Origin: Anthoceros angustus
Taxonomy: Eukaryota > Streptophyta > Anthocerotopsida > Anthocerotales > Anthocerotaceae
DNA length: 64,000 bases
Direction: 5' to 3'
Assembly (NCBI GenBank): GCA_010909165.1
Contig: MU008174.1
Coordinates: 620,001-684,000 of the forward strand
Below are positions 47,268 to 58,399 of this stretch, piece after piece (the stretch's first letter is position 1; every line of letters begins with the position of its first letter). The notes beneath the pieces are model-generated. The model saw nothing but the letters and a program-made list of their open reading frames with translations, ran no database searches and was not told where the DNA came from. The position numbers and the translations under genes are program-made.

Positions 47268-49379
47268 CTAAGCATACAGCGCTTTCAAGTCGTTAGCGAA
47301 TGCCTTCTTCACAGCCTCCCGCTTCAGCTTCAATGCTGCCGTGACAAGCCCAGTCTCGGGAGTCCATGCCTCAGGCAGCAACCTAATCTTGGTCGGAATC
47401 TCAAACCTCTGCAACTTAGCCTGCTTGCCCGCTTGAGCCAAAGACTTCAGCACCTCCTGCGCAGCATCCTTACTTCTACACAAATCCTTCAGATCCCCAA
47501 ACTGCACCCCGGTCCTCCTAGCCCAATCCTGCAACGCCGCCTCAGCCGCCACAACCAAGGCCACTACAAAGCTGTGGAACGGATCCGCATGCAGCATAAT
47601 ATTATCCACATACGGGCTCACCACCAACGCCGCCTCCACCTTCCCCAACGACACATACTCCCCATGCTGCAACTTCACGATATCCTTCTTCCTGTCGATG
47701 ATCTCCAAGCACCCATCAGGATGAAACCGCCCGATATCCCCAGTATAAAACCATCTCACCCCTGTTGAATCCGTCCTGTAAACCTCCTCCGTCTTGGCGT
47801 CGTTCTTGAAGTACCCCAGAGTCACGCTCGGGCCGCCCACCACAATCTCCCCTCTCGGGCAGGGCGAATCCGACACCCGGTACCCACCTTCCTCCCAATC
47901 CACCAACCTCACATAGCAATGCGGCACCGGCGGCCCCACCCGACCCACAGACGTATCATCCCACTCACTGAACGTCGCTCCCGCGCAGGTTTCTGTCAAC
48001 CCATATCCCTGCCCGATGGGAGCTCCAAAGCACACATTGATGAACCGCTGCGTGTCCCCAGACAAGGGCGCCCCTCCGGACAACAGCCCCCTCACTCTCC
48101 CTCCCAGCACAGCCCGAATCTTCCTGAACACCAGAGCATTCCACAACACCTTCTCCAACCCCCAAGCTCCCCCCCAACTCCCCTCCACAGCCGCCAGCCT
48201 TCTCTTATACGCCAGATTGAACAAACCCTTAGCCAATCCTCCCTTCCCCTCCACCTGCTTCCTCACCCCGTCCCGAACCCGATCCAAAATGGCGGGCACG
48301 GCCGTCATCAGCGTCGGCCTGAGCTCCGACGCGTCCCCCTTGCTCCCCTTCTTGATCTTGCTGCTGGTGTCTGTCAATGTGAGGGGAGAACCATACCCAA
48401 TACCAGCCCCCTTTGCACACATCGTCACCTCCGCCTCCAGCTCCAGCACATGCGCAAGAGGGAGGTAAGCAATGTAGACATCCTTGGGCCCCAGACCAGG
48501 CACCAGCTGCGAAACCCCGCCCACGGTTGCCACGATATTGCGATGCGACATCACCACCCCCTTCGGCATCCCTGTGCTCCCGCTGGTGTACATGATGACA
48601 GCAACATCCGAGTCTGACGGCAGATCGGCCTCTGCCGGGCTCCTTTCCCCCAGGCTCTCCACTCCAGAAAAACCCACTACGCTCCACGCAGAGCTCCGCC
48701 CATTTCTCCCCTCCTGCTCCAGCTCCTGCCCGGGATCCTCCATGAACACCACCCGCTGCACGAAGTGGAGCTGTTCCCCGAGACCCACCAGCTTGGAGAA
48801 CTGCTTCCCGTCGCAGATGATGGTGGAGGCCTCGGTCTCGTTGAGGGAGAATGCGAGGGCGTCCTCGCCCAACGAGGCGTAGATGGTGACCACGGGCGCA
48901 TTCCTGCGGAAGCAAGCCTGGGCTGCGATGAACCATTCCGCTCTGGTTTCCGCGAAGATGGCCACCCGCTCGCCCTTGCCGTGCCCGATGGCGGCCAGGC
49001 CGGAGGAGAAATTGCACACCCGCTGGAAGACCTGGGCGTACGAGAGCCAGAGGTACGGCCCGAGGTGAAGCTTCTCCACCGGGCGCCCGTCCGGGCCTGT
49101 CGAGACCTCCCGGGAGAGCACCTTCCTCGTGCCCAGGAGGCGATGGTGGGCGAACCTCTCCTTGCATGCCTGCTCGAAAAGCGCGGCTATGGTAACCGCG
49201 CCCTCGCTGTCCTCAACCAGGGTGAAGAACCTGCCGTTGCGGAAGGTGATGGCGTCCGGGGGGGAGGCCCCGAGCTCGGCTGCTGGAACTCCCCGCTGCT
49301 TGCGTTTCTTGCTTCCCTGCCGCCACGCCATGGCGGCCGCCAGTGCGGCCGCCACCCCTGCCACCACGCCTGCTGCCAT
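47268..49379 (-). CDS. Long-chain acyl-CoA synthetase, LACS8/9 type, intronless
   Basis: One 703-residue exon from the ATG at 49379; the frame continues upstream but opens with GTG. LACS9 in Arabidopsis is of similar length. The start [20 protein letters not shown] is a hydrophobic N-terminal anchor followed by basic residues (GSKKRKQR). AMP-binding motifs follow in order: [20 protein letters not shown] (P-loop), [87 protein letters not shown], and [15 protein letters not shown] near the end. It activates free fatty acids to acyl-CoA with ATP. LACS9 acts at the plastid envelope, so export or exchange of plastid fatty acids is the likely job. The lack of introns is odd beside intron-rich neighbours, and a LACS fragment with a possible intron trace lies at 40.0 kb. 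Confidence 0.95.
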   Translation of the reverse strand: MAAGVVAGVAAALAAAMAWRQGSKKRKQRGVPAAELGASPPDAITFRNGRFFTLVEDSEGAVTIAALFEQACKERFAHHRLLGTRKVLSREVSTGPDGRPVEKLHLGPYLWLSYAQVFQRVCNFSSGLAAIGHGKGERVAIFAETRAEWFIAAQACFRRNAPVVTIYASLGEDALAFSLNETEASTIICDGKQFSKLVGLGEQLHFVQRVVFMEDPGQELEQEGRNGRSSAWSVVGFSGVESLGERSPAEADLPSDSDVAVIMYTSGSTGMPKGVVMSHRNIVATVGGVSQLVPGLGPKDVYIAYLPLAHVLELEAEVTMCAKGAGIGYGSPLTLTDTSSKIKKGSKGDASELRPTLMTAVPAILDRVRDGVRKQVEGKGGLAKGLFNLAYKRRLAAVEGSWGGAWGLEKVLWNALVFRKIRAVLGGRVRGLLSGGAPLSGDTQRFINVCFGAPIGQGYGLTETCAGATFSEWDDTSVGRVGPPVPHCYVRLVDWEEGGYRVSDSPCPRGEIVVGGPSVTLGYFKNDAKTEEVYRTDSTGVRWFYTGDIGRFHPDGCLEIIDRKKDIVKLQHGEYVSLGKVEAALVVSPYVDNIMLHADPFHSFVVALVVAAEAALQDWARRTGVQFGDLKDLCRSKDAAQEVLKSLAQAGKQAKLQRFEIPTKIRLLPEAWTPETGLVTAALKLKREAVKKAFANDLKALYA

Positions 49380-49660
49380 GGGCGGTCTGAATGCCGGAAT
49401 TGGGCCCCGGAATTGGGCTGGAGCCTGCGGTTGTTGCTGCTGCTGGTGGGCTGGGTACGAGGCCGAGGGCAACGAGGATGCGGATGCTAACGGGAACGGA
49501 AGGAAGCAGGCGAGGCCACGGGGGACGCAGAGACACAGGCAGAGGCTGGCACGGAAGCCATGACGCAGCACCAGGCTGCCAGGCTGATTTGCTGCCTTAA
49601 CAAAGCTGCCTTAATAACGTCTTACAAGAAAGTAACGCAACAGAAGACAAGCACCCGTCG
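49380..49660 (-). promoter_or_regulatory. LACS upstream region
   Basis: The LACS frame stays open to 49571 without an ATG (GTG only); this looks like a GC-rich leader. A plus-strand frame over it is a shadow. Confidence 0.4.
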
Positions 49661-50115
49661 GGACAAAGAGGCTGCAGGCAGCTTTGACTTTGTAACGTCT
49701 TACAAAGACAAGCTCTAAACAAGAGGCTGCAGGCAGACAAGCACGAGACAAAAGGTTGCAGGCAGCTTTGCTAGTAACTCAACAGACCAGACAAAAGGCT
49801 GCAGGCAGCTTTGCTGGTAACTCAACAGAAGACAAGCATTGCACAAAAGGCTGCAGGCAGCTTTGCTGGTAAAGCAACAGAAGCTAGTAACCCAACAGAA
49901 GACAAGCACTAGACAAGAGGCTGCAGGCAGCCTTGGTGGTAACTCAACAGAAGACGAGCACTACACTAGCACAGGACAAAGAGGCTGCAGGCAGCAAAAT
50001 GTCCGAGCTCCCAAACGTTTTGCTGGGTCCTAGCTCTCCCCGCAGGCAGCTTTGCTAGTAACTCAACAGAAGACGAGCACTACACAAGCTCTGGACAAAG
50101 AGGCTGCAGGCAGCA
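49660..50115. repeat. Degenerate minisatellite built on GGCTGCAGGCAG
   Basis: About nine occurrences of ggctgcaggcag or a close variant, spaced about 30-70 bp, usually followed by ctttgctggtaactcaacag and aagacaagcac. One larger unit with aaaacgtccgagctc and aaacgttttgctgg occurs twice (about 49996 and 50118). Confidence 0.8.
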
Positions 50116-50159
50116 AAACGTCCGAGCTCCTAAACGTTTTGCTGGTCCCTCGCATAGGG

Positions 50160-51360
50160 AAGGAACCCTTCCCAACATACACCTACAGCCTTAATCTCTA
50201 TATGGTATGATGATTTTACGCCACTCAACCTAAAATGCTATGATATATCATTACGCAACCATGCGGTTAGGTGATGGTGGTTGTCTTGTGGCCCGGCACC
50301 ACACAATGCAAGCGCTGGTGCCCAATGGGGAAGCTCGACAGCTCGACTTGGAAGCAGCTGTGAGGCGAGAATTGTTTGTGGCGGACGATAGGCTGTTGTG
50401 GGTCTGGCTGGCGTGTAAGCCTGCAATTTGGGGCAGAGATCCCACTTCTTTCCTGACAGGCTGACGAAGCATGGGTGTTGTTTTTCAGAATCATGTGCCC
50501 GGCTCCCAAGAGAGCCTCTCTGAAGGCGATCATGTGTGCCGGGGTTTACTGTCCACTTACGTTGTCTGTAGTTTCCGCTTTCCAGCCATGGTTGGTTCAG
50601 TCACATGGATTTAGAAATGGACTGGTCCAGGTACGTGATATCCTGTATGTCCGAATGTGATAGGTTGATATCCCGTAGGCCCGAAGGTAACAGCTTATGT
50701 CTGTTGAATCGTTCTCAGGACATGTGCGGGACGATGGAACTCTGCAACCAACAACAACTGCTTCATGATGTCGACCTGCCAACCTGCAGCTTAACAAGTA
50801 TGGTCGATTCTGCTTGGCGTTGCAGGAGGCACACTGGTGGCTGCTACACAGGAGCTGACGAGCCGCGGTGTGGACCATAAGGTTATTCGTGTGGTATGTG
50901 TGGATGCGGCAATAGCTTTGAGTGTCTGGTGAGTGTTGACAAGAACCGCCAGTAAAAAATGTAAATCCGGTACTTGCAGCTTTCTGCAGTGGCTGCACCT
51001 CCAGCACTTACAAAACTGAGCGAGGATTTCCTTGGTTGCTCGGCTGCTTCTTGCAACTTACATTCTTTTTCCGTTGTTGCATCCTTGTAGAAGCTGGGAG
51101 TCTACTTGGCTGAGATTCTTTATCCGTTGTTGCATCCATGAAGGACTGGTAGACTACGTGGCTGTTGTTTTTGGTCACTGGAGCTTGCGCATCATCAACC
51201 CAGAGTTCAACGACCAAGGGTACGTTTGGCATGTGGGGGCCCTTCCATGCCCTCACCGAACAAATGACGTGTCCATGGTCCATGTGTGTCATGACCTTGC
51301 ATGCATGCAAATGACGTGACCATGCTGGTCATGATTTACGTGACCATGCATGGTCATGGT
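50160..51360. other. Intergenic, no supported gene
   Basis: Several short open frames (for example 50240-50464 plus) contain no motif I recognise. 51318-51363 is rich in CATG and has a perfect 14 bp palindrome, gaccatgcatggtc, right at the edge of the 750 bp duplication. Confidence 0.4.
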
Positions 51361-52110
51361 CACAGTCATGTCTTAACGGTTTGTGTTATCGGTTATGCCA
51401 GTCGTTTGAACAGGTCCATTGTTTAGATCAACTTAGGTCTGTCTTGGTGGCTCCAGTTCAAGTAACAAGATGTTGGCGGACCACCGGTGGGGACTTGCGT
51501 TCGAACCCCAGATGTCACATAGCAAAACGTAGACAAGTAAATCTACAGGAGGTTAATAATTTTCAGCGTCATATCAAATTTCAAAGTGCACCAAAAAAAA
51601 TGTGGAGGTCGCAATAGAACATACGGATGAAGTATCATAAGAAAGGATTAAGAGGTAATGAAGTATCATGAGAACGCATTAAGAGGTAATTAACTCCTGT
51701 TCCTGCCTACAGTCATTGCTCCTCCAAAGCTTTTTGGTGCGTCCCCTTGTTGAACTACTTTTGCTGACGGCCAGCCAGGCATACACCGATCCCGTGTCGT
51801 TATGGTATGGGGTCAAGGGAATGACTTTCCCGTTCGCTTGCAATTTCCTACTCGGCTCACCTATCTTACCCTTTGTCTACGTTCAGCTACTCGCCACAAC
51901 CTCCAGCTGCGCTCGACACCATCTGTCTTCGCCGCCTTTCTCGCGCGGACTCTATAGGGCAGCACCGGAGCACTAGAGCGTAGGGTCGAAGGAACCACCC
52001 CGAGGTTGGATCGTCTGCGCCGATCCGGTCCGCTAATCGCTACACTCACGCCAGATCACTACCTAGTTAAACTGCGCAATTACGCTATGCGTCTCACCGA
52101 TCATCACCGT
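51361..52110 (+). repeat. 750 bp direct duplication, copy 1, with tRNA-like head
   Basis: Starts cacagtcatgtcttaacggt and ends gatcatcaccgt. At about 51,447-51,511 it has ggtggctccagttcaag and, downstream, tgcgttcgaaccccag, a B-box-like GTTCGAACCCC. The rest is non-coding. Confidence 0.8.
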
Positions 52111-52820
52111 CACAGTCATGTCTTAACGGTTTGTGTTATCGGTTATGCCAGTCGTTTGAACAGGTCCATTGTTTAGATCAACTTAGGTCTGTCTTGGTGG
52201 CTCCAGTTCAAGTAACAAGATGTTGGCGGACCACCGGTGGGGACTTGCGTTCGAACCCCAGATGTCACATAGCAAAACGTAGACAAGTAAATCTGTGGAG
52301 GTTAATAATTTTCAGCGTCATATCAAATTTCAAAGTGCACCAAAAAAAATGTGGAGGTCGCAATAGAACATACGGATGAAGTATCATAAGAAAGGATTAA
52401 GAGGTAATGAAGTATCATGAGAACGCATTAAGAGGTAATTAACTCTGCCTCGCCATACCATTGCTCCTCCAAAGCTTTTGGTGCGTCCCCTTGTTGAACT
52501 ACTTTTCGACCGAGCATACACCGATCCTGTCGTTATGGTATGGGGTCAAGGGAATGACTTTCCGTTCGCTTGCAACTCGGCTCACCTATCTTACCCTTTG
52601 TCTACGCTCGCCACAACCTCCACAAGGCCGACACCATCTCTCGCCGCCTTTCTCGCGCGGACTCTATAGGGCAGCACCGGAGCACTAGAGCGTAGGGTCG
52701 AAGGAACCACCCCGAGGTTGACTGTCCGCTGCGGCCGATCCGGTCCGCTTAATCACACTCACTCAGGGCCGTATCACTACCTAGTTAAATGCGCAATTAC
52801 GCTATGCCTCACCTATCATC
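52111..52820 (+). repeat. 750 bp direct duplication, copy 2, shortened
   Basis: Same order as copy 1, but about 40 bp shorter through many small losses (for example ttcctgcctacagtcattgc versus tcgccataccattgc). Confidence 0.8.
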
Positions 52821-54700
52821 AGTCTGCCCGGTATGGCCAAACGTTTAAGGACCCATTCTCGTCCCAAGATTCTCTCTCTCTCTCTCTCTTGGCTCCTTCG
52901 CCCTTCTCCTCTGTGTCCCCGCACCTGTGGTGCCAGCCTTGAAATTGCGTGTCCGGTGTGTGGGTTGCGACTGCTGCGCTCACTGTGCCATCCACCTGTG
53001 TTCTACATGCCTCCTCGTGGATCGTTAGCTACGCCTGCCCGGCCCGGCCGAGATCCCGCCTGGAAGAGCAGGGGTCCTGAGTTCTCCACACCTGCACTCA
53101 CCACCACACGTTAGGGTCCGTCACCAGAACCTGGATCAGTCTCTCCGGAGTAGTCCGCCCGCTCGGTGACTTGTGACTTGCAATAGTACTAGACTCACAA
53201 AGATCTGCAAGTGTAACGTGGCATCAACCCCAAAAGAAAGATCACTTTGCTGGGATAGCAACCCCCCTCTTATACTACGTTCCGAGATAGTGCCTTTATT
53301 ATACTCCTAATTCGTCCTTATTGCCAGCTCACTATGCACGCGCTGAAAGTGGCCCTGGGCCCCAAGTGGTCCTATCTAAGTTCTACTGGGGTCGATCACG
53401 ACTAACTCCGGACACTGGCAGCCCAATCCCCAACTCTGGCGCCTGAGGAGCACCCAATCGGATTATCCCGACTCAAGTCCCACCTGAGGCCCTTCCCTAC
53501 CTCTACAGCCAGTTGCGCCACTAGGTGGGTGGACCAACATTATTAAGTCCTCCTCCTCGCTGTCCCCCGCTGTGCTAGTGGGATCCCGCCCCTCAGGTCC
53601 GTCCGAGGTTCGTTCGTCCTAGGCTGGTCGAGCCTGACCCCCAACTAAGTCCACCCCCAGACTATCGGGTCCTCCCTCAAACTCTTGGAGTGGACAGCCT
53701 TGCTCGCCGCCGCCAACATTTTCCGGGCGTACTCCCGGACCAGCACCACGCTGTCGTAAGTCCACACCGCCTGGAAGATGTCCAGGAGCCACTCCTGCAC
53801 CAGCTCGTCCGCTTCGGCAAGCCATGGGCCGAAATCAGGGTAGCGCCGGGTTACGATGTTCTTCTCCACCAAGCGCCAGAGCTCCCAGACTTCTGCCGCC
53901 TTCTTTGGCCCCATGTGCGCTCGCTGCTCGTTCTACTGCTGAGGTATGGCGGGCTATGATGCTCTACGCGGCGCTCCTAAACCCCGGAGAGATTGACGCG
54001 TCGGAAGGGGTCGAAGGCCACCGGGAGTTGTGCTCAAACCTCGGGAGAGAAAGCGCCAAAGAGGGGGTGCCTAAGCGCCAGCGACTGCGAGAACTGCCGA
54101 GAAGTCGACTAGAGAGATGACCTTCTCTCAACAACGGGGTGTAGGGCGTAATCGATGCATGGGAAGACGTCGTTTTGCTGCCAGTAACTGCCAAAGTCAT
54201 GCATCGTGTACTGCAACTTCACGCCCGCCGCATCCTTAGCGCATGTCCTTGGGTCGTGGTTACCTGCTTATAACGGCCGCTGACACTCTGGGTCCTGGTC
54301 CGCTGCATGTTAGTCTTCCACTCGGCACCGTCCACGTGTCATGCTTGCCCATTATGCTCCACCCCCGCTCCGCAGTTACTCCTTCCATCGGACTTACCTT
54401 AGTCCGCTCTTGGGTTTTTCCGAAGTTTACTCTGGAGTTCTCCGGAGTCCACTCCGAAGTTCCTGACGTTGTCCGGCACGGGCCCTTCCTTCAGTCCTTC
54501 CCCTCCGTCATAATCCGGTCTGTTCAGCCTTATTTCCCCCTTTTCCACCTTATTCCTCACACCAAACACTAAAAAAAAACAAAAACCACTCCTATTACCT
54601 TCCTAAGGGGGAGTCTACCGTTCTTCCCTTGTCCACACCCCCCTTTCAATAGCTGGGTCCTCTGGCACTCGATCACTCCCTGTGTCCGCAACCTTTTTAT
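52821..54700. other. Non-coding, C-rich, no supported gene
   Basis: Contains a tctctctctctctct run near 52872. A minus frame at 53645-53914 (MGPKKAAEVWELWRLVEKN) was considered as a gag-like or captured fragment but has no recognisable domain. Confidence 0.35.
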
Positions 54701-55299
54701 ATCCCTGGCAAGATTCCCGATGGCGTGTCTCTTGATCAAAGACCAGTCAACATGTCAACTATTTCACATCTTGATGAGGTTCCCGTTTACCATTTTCTTA
54801 TGGGATTTGATGTAATGAACTTTGACACATGGCTGTCCAGGTCGAGTGTTTCCATTGCAAGGGATCGTTGTCTTCAAGGCAAGTTGTCGCATGTAACGAT
54901 AAGGGTTGTGGGAGGGTATACTATTATTCATGTGCTCGATCTATTAAGGTTTTTCTTGGAGAAGAAATGAAAAGCTTATTTGCCCTCACCATGTATATAG
55001 TCTGGGAGCCTTTGTGCACTGTTTATTGATGAGAAAGTTTTCATAGCTATTTTCATGGATCTTAATGTCTCAATCTACCCATATCGATAGTGGGCGTTCC
55101 TTTTTTATTGTGTGGTTTTGGGGTGCCGGCCTACTCTCACTAGAGGTTTCTTCCCTGGCGGCTTTTTTAGGCAGCTGGGCCTTATCTGCTCTTGTTTTGG
55201 CCTCTCACTTCATCCTCCAGGACAGGCCCTTTCTGGAGGATCTTGTGTCTAGTGTGGAGGAGGAACCTTCCCTCTGTGTTCTAGGGGCTGCGTGCAGCG

Positions 55300-56473
55300 G
55301 AATTGAATTGCTTTTGTGGAGAGCCTCGGTACTTCGATTTCGTTGGCTGACACAAGATTTTGGGGAAGTCATACTTCCACTTCCCTTTGGTGGAACGTAT
55401 TAGGCAGATCTTTAGGTGCCCCGCCATGGCTGCTGATATGACATGGTGGGCGTGCAATCGAAGTCGGGATGGTAAGATGCGGATAATGGGTGACACTCCT
55501 TCCTGGGTTGCTCTAGATGGCATGGATAATTTTGGTGCTGACGATAGGAACGTTCGACTCTCCATTTGTACAAATGGCCTCAACCCGTCGGGCCATCGCT
55601 CATGCTCCAACTCAATATGGCCAGTGCTTCTAGTGCTCCAAAACCTTCCACCCTAGCTATCCACCAAAAAGGAACGCATTTTGATGTCTCTGGTGATTCC
55701 AGGAGCCAAGCAGGTGCCAAACATGGACGTGTACTTGCAACCATTGGTTGCGGAATTAGCAGAGCTATGGATATGTGTGGATTGTGAGGACTTCTCCAAG
55801 CCAACTGATAATACCGCAAGATTTTTCAACCTTCGTGCAGCGCCGGTGGTTGCAACATGTGATTATCCTGGACTGGGAAATTTGCTTGGCCTGCAAGTTC
55901 GGGGTCACTCTGCGTGTATAGACTGTGGTCTAGGCCTGGAGCCATGTTGGTTAGCGGACTCAAACAAACTGTTATACACTGGTGCCCGGCGATGGTGTAG
56001 CGACTTGGCTGACACCCGCCGGTTGTTTCAGATCGATGCTTTCGATAACACATGCGAAATGCAACCACGCCCTCCCCTTCGCAGTGTCCCGGATGTTCTC
56101 TTGGAAATGCAGCGTTGGACAGCGGCTGATGCACGACAAATGAGGAACACCATAGTGTAGGGAGTCACTAATCCTACGCACTCTGCCTTATCTCACCCAC
56201 ATACACAAGCTATGGGCGAAGGATGTAATGCATGTAGAAGTGAACAATGCCAAGGCCATATGTAGAATTTTGACCGCTCAGAGTGACACCATTGCAACCC
56301 ATTTAGATATAGAGACCCATGATTCCAAGCCATGGTTATGGTCAGTGGAGGAGGATCACGTGTTGCATTTGCCAGAGGCCTCTTATGCCTTGAAGCCAAA
56401 TGACCTTCAAGTAGTGAAGGATGAGATATGTGCAATGAGGCCACCTATGGACTTTGGGGCTAACATTCCGTAA
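55300..56473 (+). pseudogene. CACTA (En/Spm) transposon, TNP2-type transposase remnant
   Basis: Read across several frames, this follows the TNP2 transposase. 55.36-55.65 kb gives HFPLVERIRQIFRCPAMAAD (family: YFPLIPRLQRLF), DGKMRIMGDTPSWVALD and DRNVRLSICTNGLNPSGHRS. 55.68-56.16 kb gives MSLVIPGAKQVPNMDVYLQP, LVAELAELW and FNLRAAPVVATCDYPGLGNL. 56.2-56.47 kb gives KDVMHVEVNNAKAICRILTA and LKPNDLQVVKDEICAMR. Stops and frame changes separate these blocks, so it is inactive. A Cys-rich piece at 54.84-54.96 kb (CFHCKGSLSSRQVVAC) may belong to it or to another element. Terminal CACTA repeats were not located. Confidence 0.8.
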
Positions 56474-56474
56474 C

Positions 56475-57455
56475 GACAAAGCCGTGGCCCATTGCATAGA
56501 GCCTTAATGTTAGCGAAATTTGGGTTGTCATTCCATGCCCCTTCCGTAAGGCCTGCCTCGAGCCACGTCTTGAAATCCACCTCATCATCTCTCGTACTGC
56601 TCACAACATCATAATTTTTGAAGGGGGTGAATAATCTCGAAGGGGGTTTTCCGTAAATAATCTCTGAAGGGGGTTTTTGATGGGCCCTAAAACAGTGTTT
56701 TTAAGTCATTCCGGAAAACATCTCCGAAAAAAAGGGTGTCACCCACTAAAGTTCCTACTTTTCATCCAGCAATATTTCTGTCGAATGGTGGTCGCAAACT
56801 CGAACCTATGGGATTAATGCAAAGTAGGAGCAGTGAAGGCCGTTCCTTCCGGAAGGGACGATCAGAATTCGATTTTGGGAGGAAAATGTGGTTTAGTAAG
56901 GATACAACAAAAGCCACGGACAGGGTATTTCCAAAACACAGTAACATCTGGGACCAGACGTACAACTATATGGGAACGTCTCCAAGAATGACATGGGAGT
57001 GACAGGATTTCGATTGACTGTAGAAAACGGAGAGATTTTTGGCATCTTTTTCAATGTCCTCCTGGTTGGTTGTGTAGGCGAGAGCAATTGCACATAACAA
57101 CAAACGTATCCAATCCATTTTGTTAAGCAACAAGGGAAGCAATCCATTCAGAGTATCAACAAGACACATCAAAGTTAGAACAGTCAAGGCAAGGCTTTCT
57201 GCTTAGAACAAGCATTCTTTCAAGTCTTTTATTCAGAAGAACCATTGGAACAAATGGCGGCTACTGAAAGCTTCCTAAGCAAGACGAGCATTTGAGCAAA
57301 TGCTGGTTTGGGCTGGGGGAACATCGTGCACTCGGTGATCGATGAAAATGAGGCATCCAGCTTGGAGATGCACGTATGGCGAGTCCATGTTTATGTGATA
57401 GTCTATCTAAGCAGCAAGATCAGCACCAAGCATATGCCAATTGTTTCCCGTCATG
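56475..57455. other. Non-coding flank of the CACTA remnant
   Basis: Includes gaagggggt repeats at 56617-56670 (three echoes of gaagggggttttc-like sequence). No gene seen. Confidence 0.4.
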
Positions 57456-57963
57456 TCACACAGGCGCAGGGGATGGATCTGGAACGGGAGGGGGAGACTC
57501 TGGAAAAGGAGGTGAAGACTCATCGCTGGACGGTCGGATGCTCACAGTGTTGCCGCCTCCGACAAGGAAGGGCGTGGAAGTGTTGGCGGGTTTTCCGAAT
57601 ACGGCTTGGCATTCATTCGGAATTACAACGAGCGCATCGGCAATTTTGCTGCAGGGATAGCAAGCGTTCACCGAGTCTGTGCAGATGGCGATTGCCGCGC
57701 TGCCGATTGTCTTCGTGACAATGCATCCGGAGGTGAATTGCTGGCAGCAGTTTGCGCTAAGGGGGAGGGAATAAGTGACTCCAGAATTGAAGTACCCACA
57801 GCCATGGCCGCATCCGAGACTAGTGGACTAGTGGCCGCGGTATCGCACAATAGGCCTAGTTGTGGCACGTCACCCATGCGGCCAGCTGCGTAGCCAGAGC
57901 CATCACAATTGAGGCCGCCACCAGCATGTCCGCCATTACAAGCCATCTGAGAGAGGTCTTCAT
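57456..57963 (-). CDS. Possible small secreted Cys-rich protein with Pro-rich tail
   Basis: From the ATG at 57963 a short exon reads MKTSLRWLVMADMLVAAS, then IVMALATQLAAWVT, a good signal peptide. If a short intron is removed (donor gtgccacaac, acceptor ccactag), the frame joins a second exon with GCGHGCGYFNSG, ANCCQQFTSGCIVTKT, ICTDSVNACYPCSKIADAL and VIPNECQAVFG. It ends in a Ser/Pro tail (PESPPPVPDPSPAPV) and stops at 57456. Cysteines come in pairs, as in apoplastic disulfide-rich proteins. I do not recognise the family. The intron is a proposal, and a decayed gene is possible. Confidence 0.4.
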
Positions 57964-58149
57964 CGCAGTTAGTCACTCCGGGAGACAAGAGCATGCTTTC
58001 ACATGATATTTTATAATAAATAGTAAAATAGGAAGAAATATCCCCCATGACCCCGGTCACCCGGGCTCATCGATGCAAAAAAATACTCTTAGGATTTTGC
58101 CCCTCGTCGCTGCTATTCAACTACTCCCGGGTCCTCCCAAGAACTGACT

Positions 58150-58345
58150 TGAGAAAAAAAGTATGTTTTATTGAGAGAAAAACCGATGGAAAAAACCCCA
58201 TCCTACAGGGAATAACCAAGGTAGACCCGGGGGTCAAGGTGAAAAGGAGCACCTAAGTTTCTTACCTAAAGTTACCAACTGTTCCTAGAGCATCATATGC
58301 AAAAAGAACAAATGGCCTGCAAACTGCGGAGGAAAGGGAAGAAGC
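58150..58345 (-). repeat. Dispersed repeat family B, copy 3
   Basis: Inverted copy: ttttattgagagaaaaaccg, cccgggggtcaaggtgaaaa, ggagcacctaagtttcttac and atggcctgcaaactgcgg. Confidence 0.6.
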
Positions 58346-58399
58346 GTTTATTACTTGTGTCCTTGGACTTTGAAGTCAAAGAACACAAGTAGCAATTAA

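Noticed and set aside
48229-49167. A 312-residue alternative minus frame inside LACS
   Set aside because: Shadow of the GC-rich LACS coding frame; the LACS frame carries all AMP-binding motifs.
39995-49379. A simple inverted duplication of one PPR-plus-LACS block
   Set aside because: On the plus side the order is PPR then LACS fragment; on the minus side it is LACS then PPR. One inversion of a duplicated block cannot give this order.
51361-52820. The 750 bp pair as LTRs of a retrotransposon
   Set aside because: The copies abut with no internal coding region, and neither starts TG and ends CA; a tandem duplication explains them.
53645-53914. A minus-strand frame as a gag or host gene
   Set aside because: It is short, has no domain I recognise, and no pol or other retroelement motif lies nearby.
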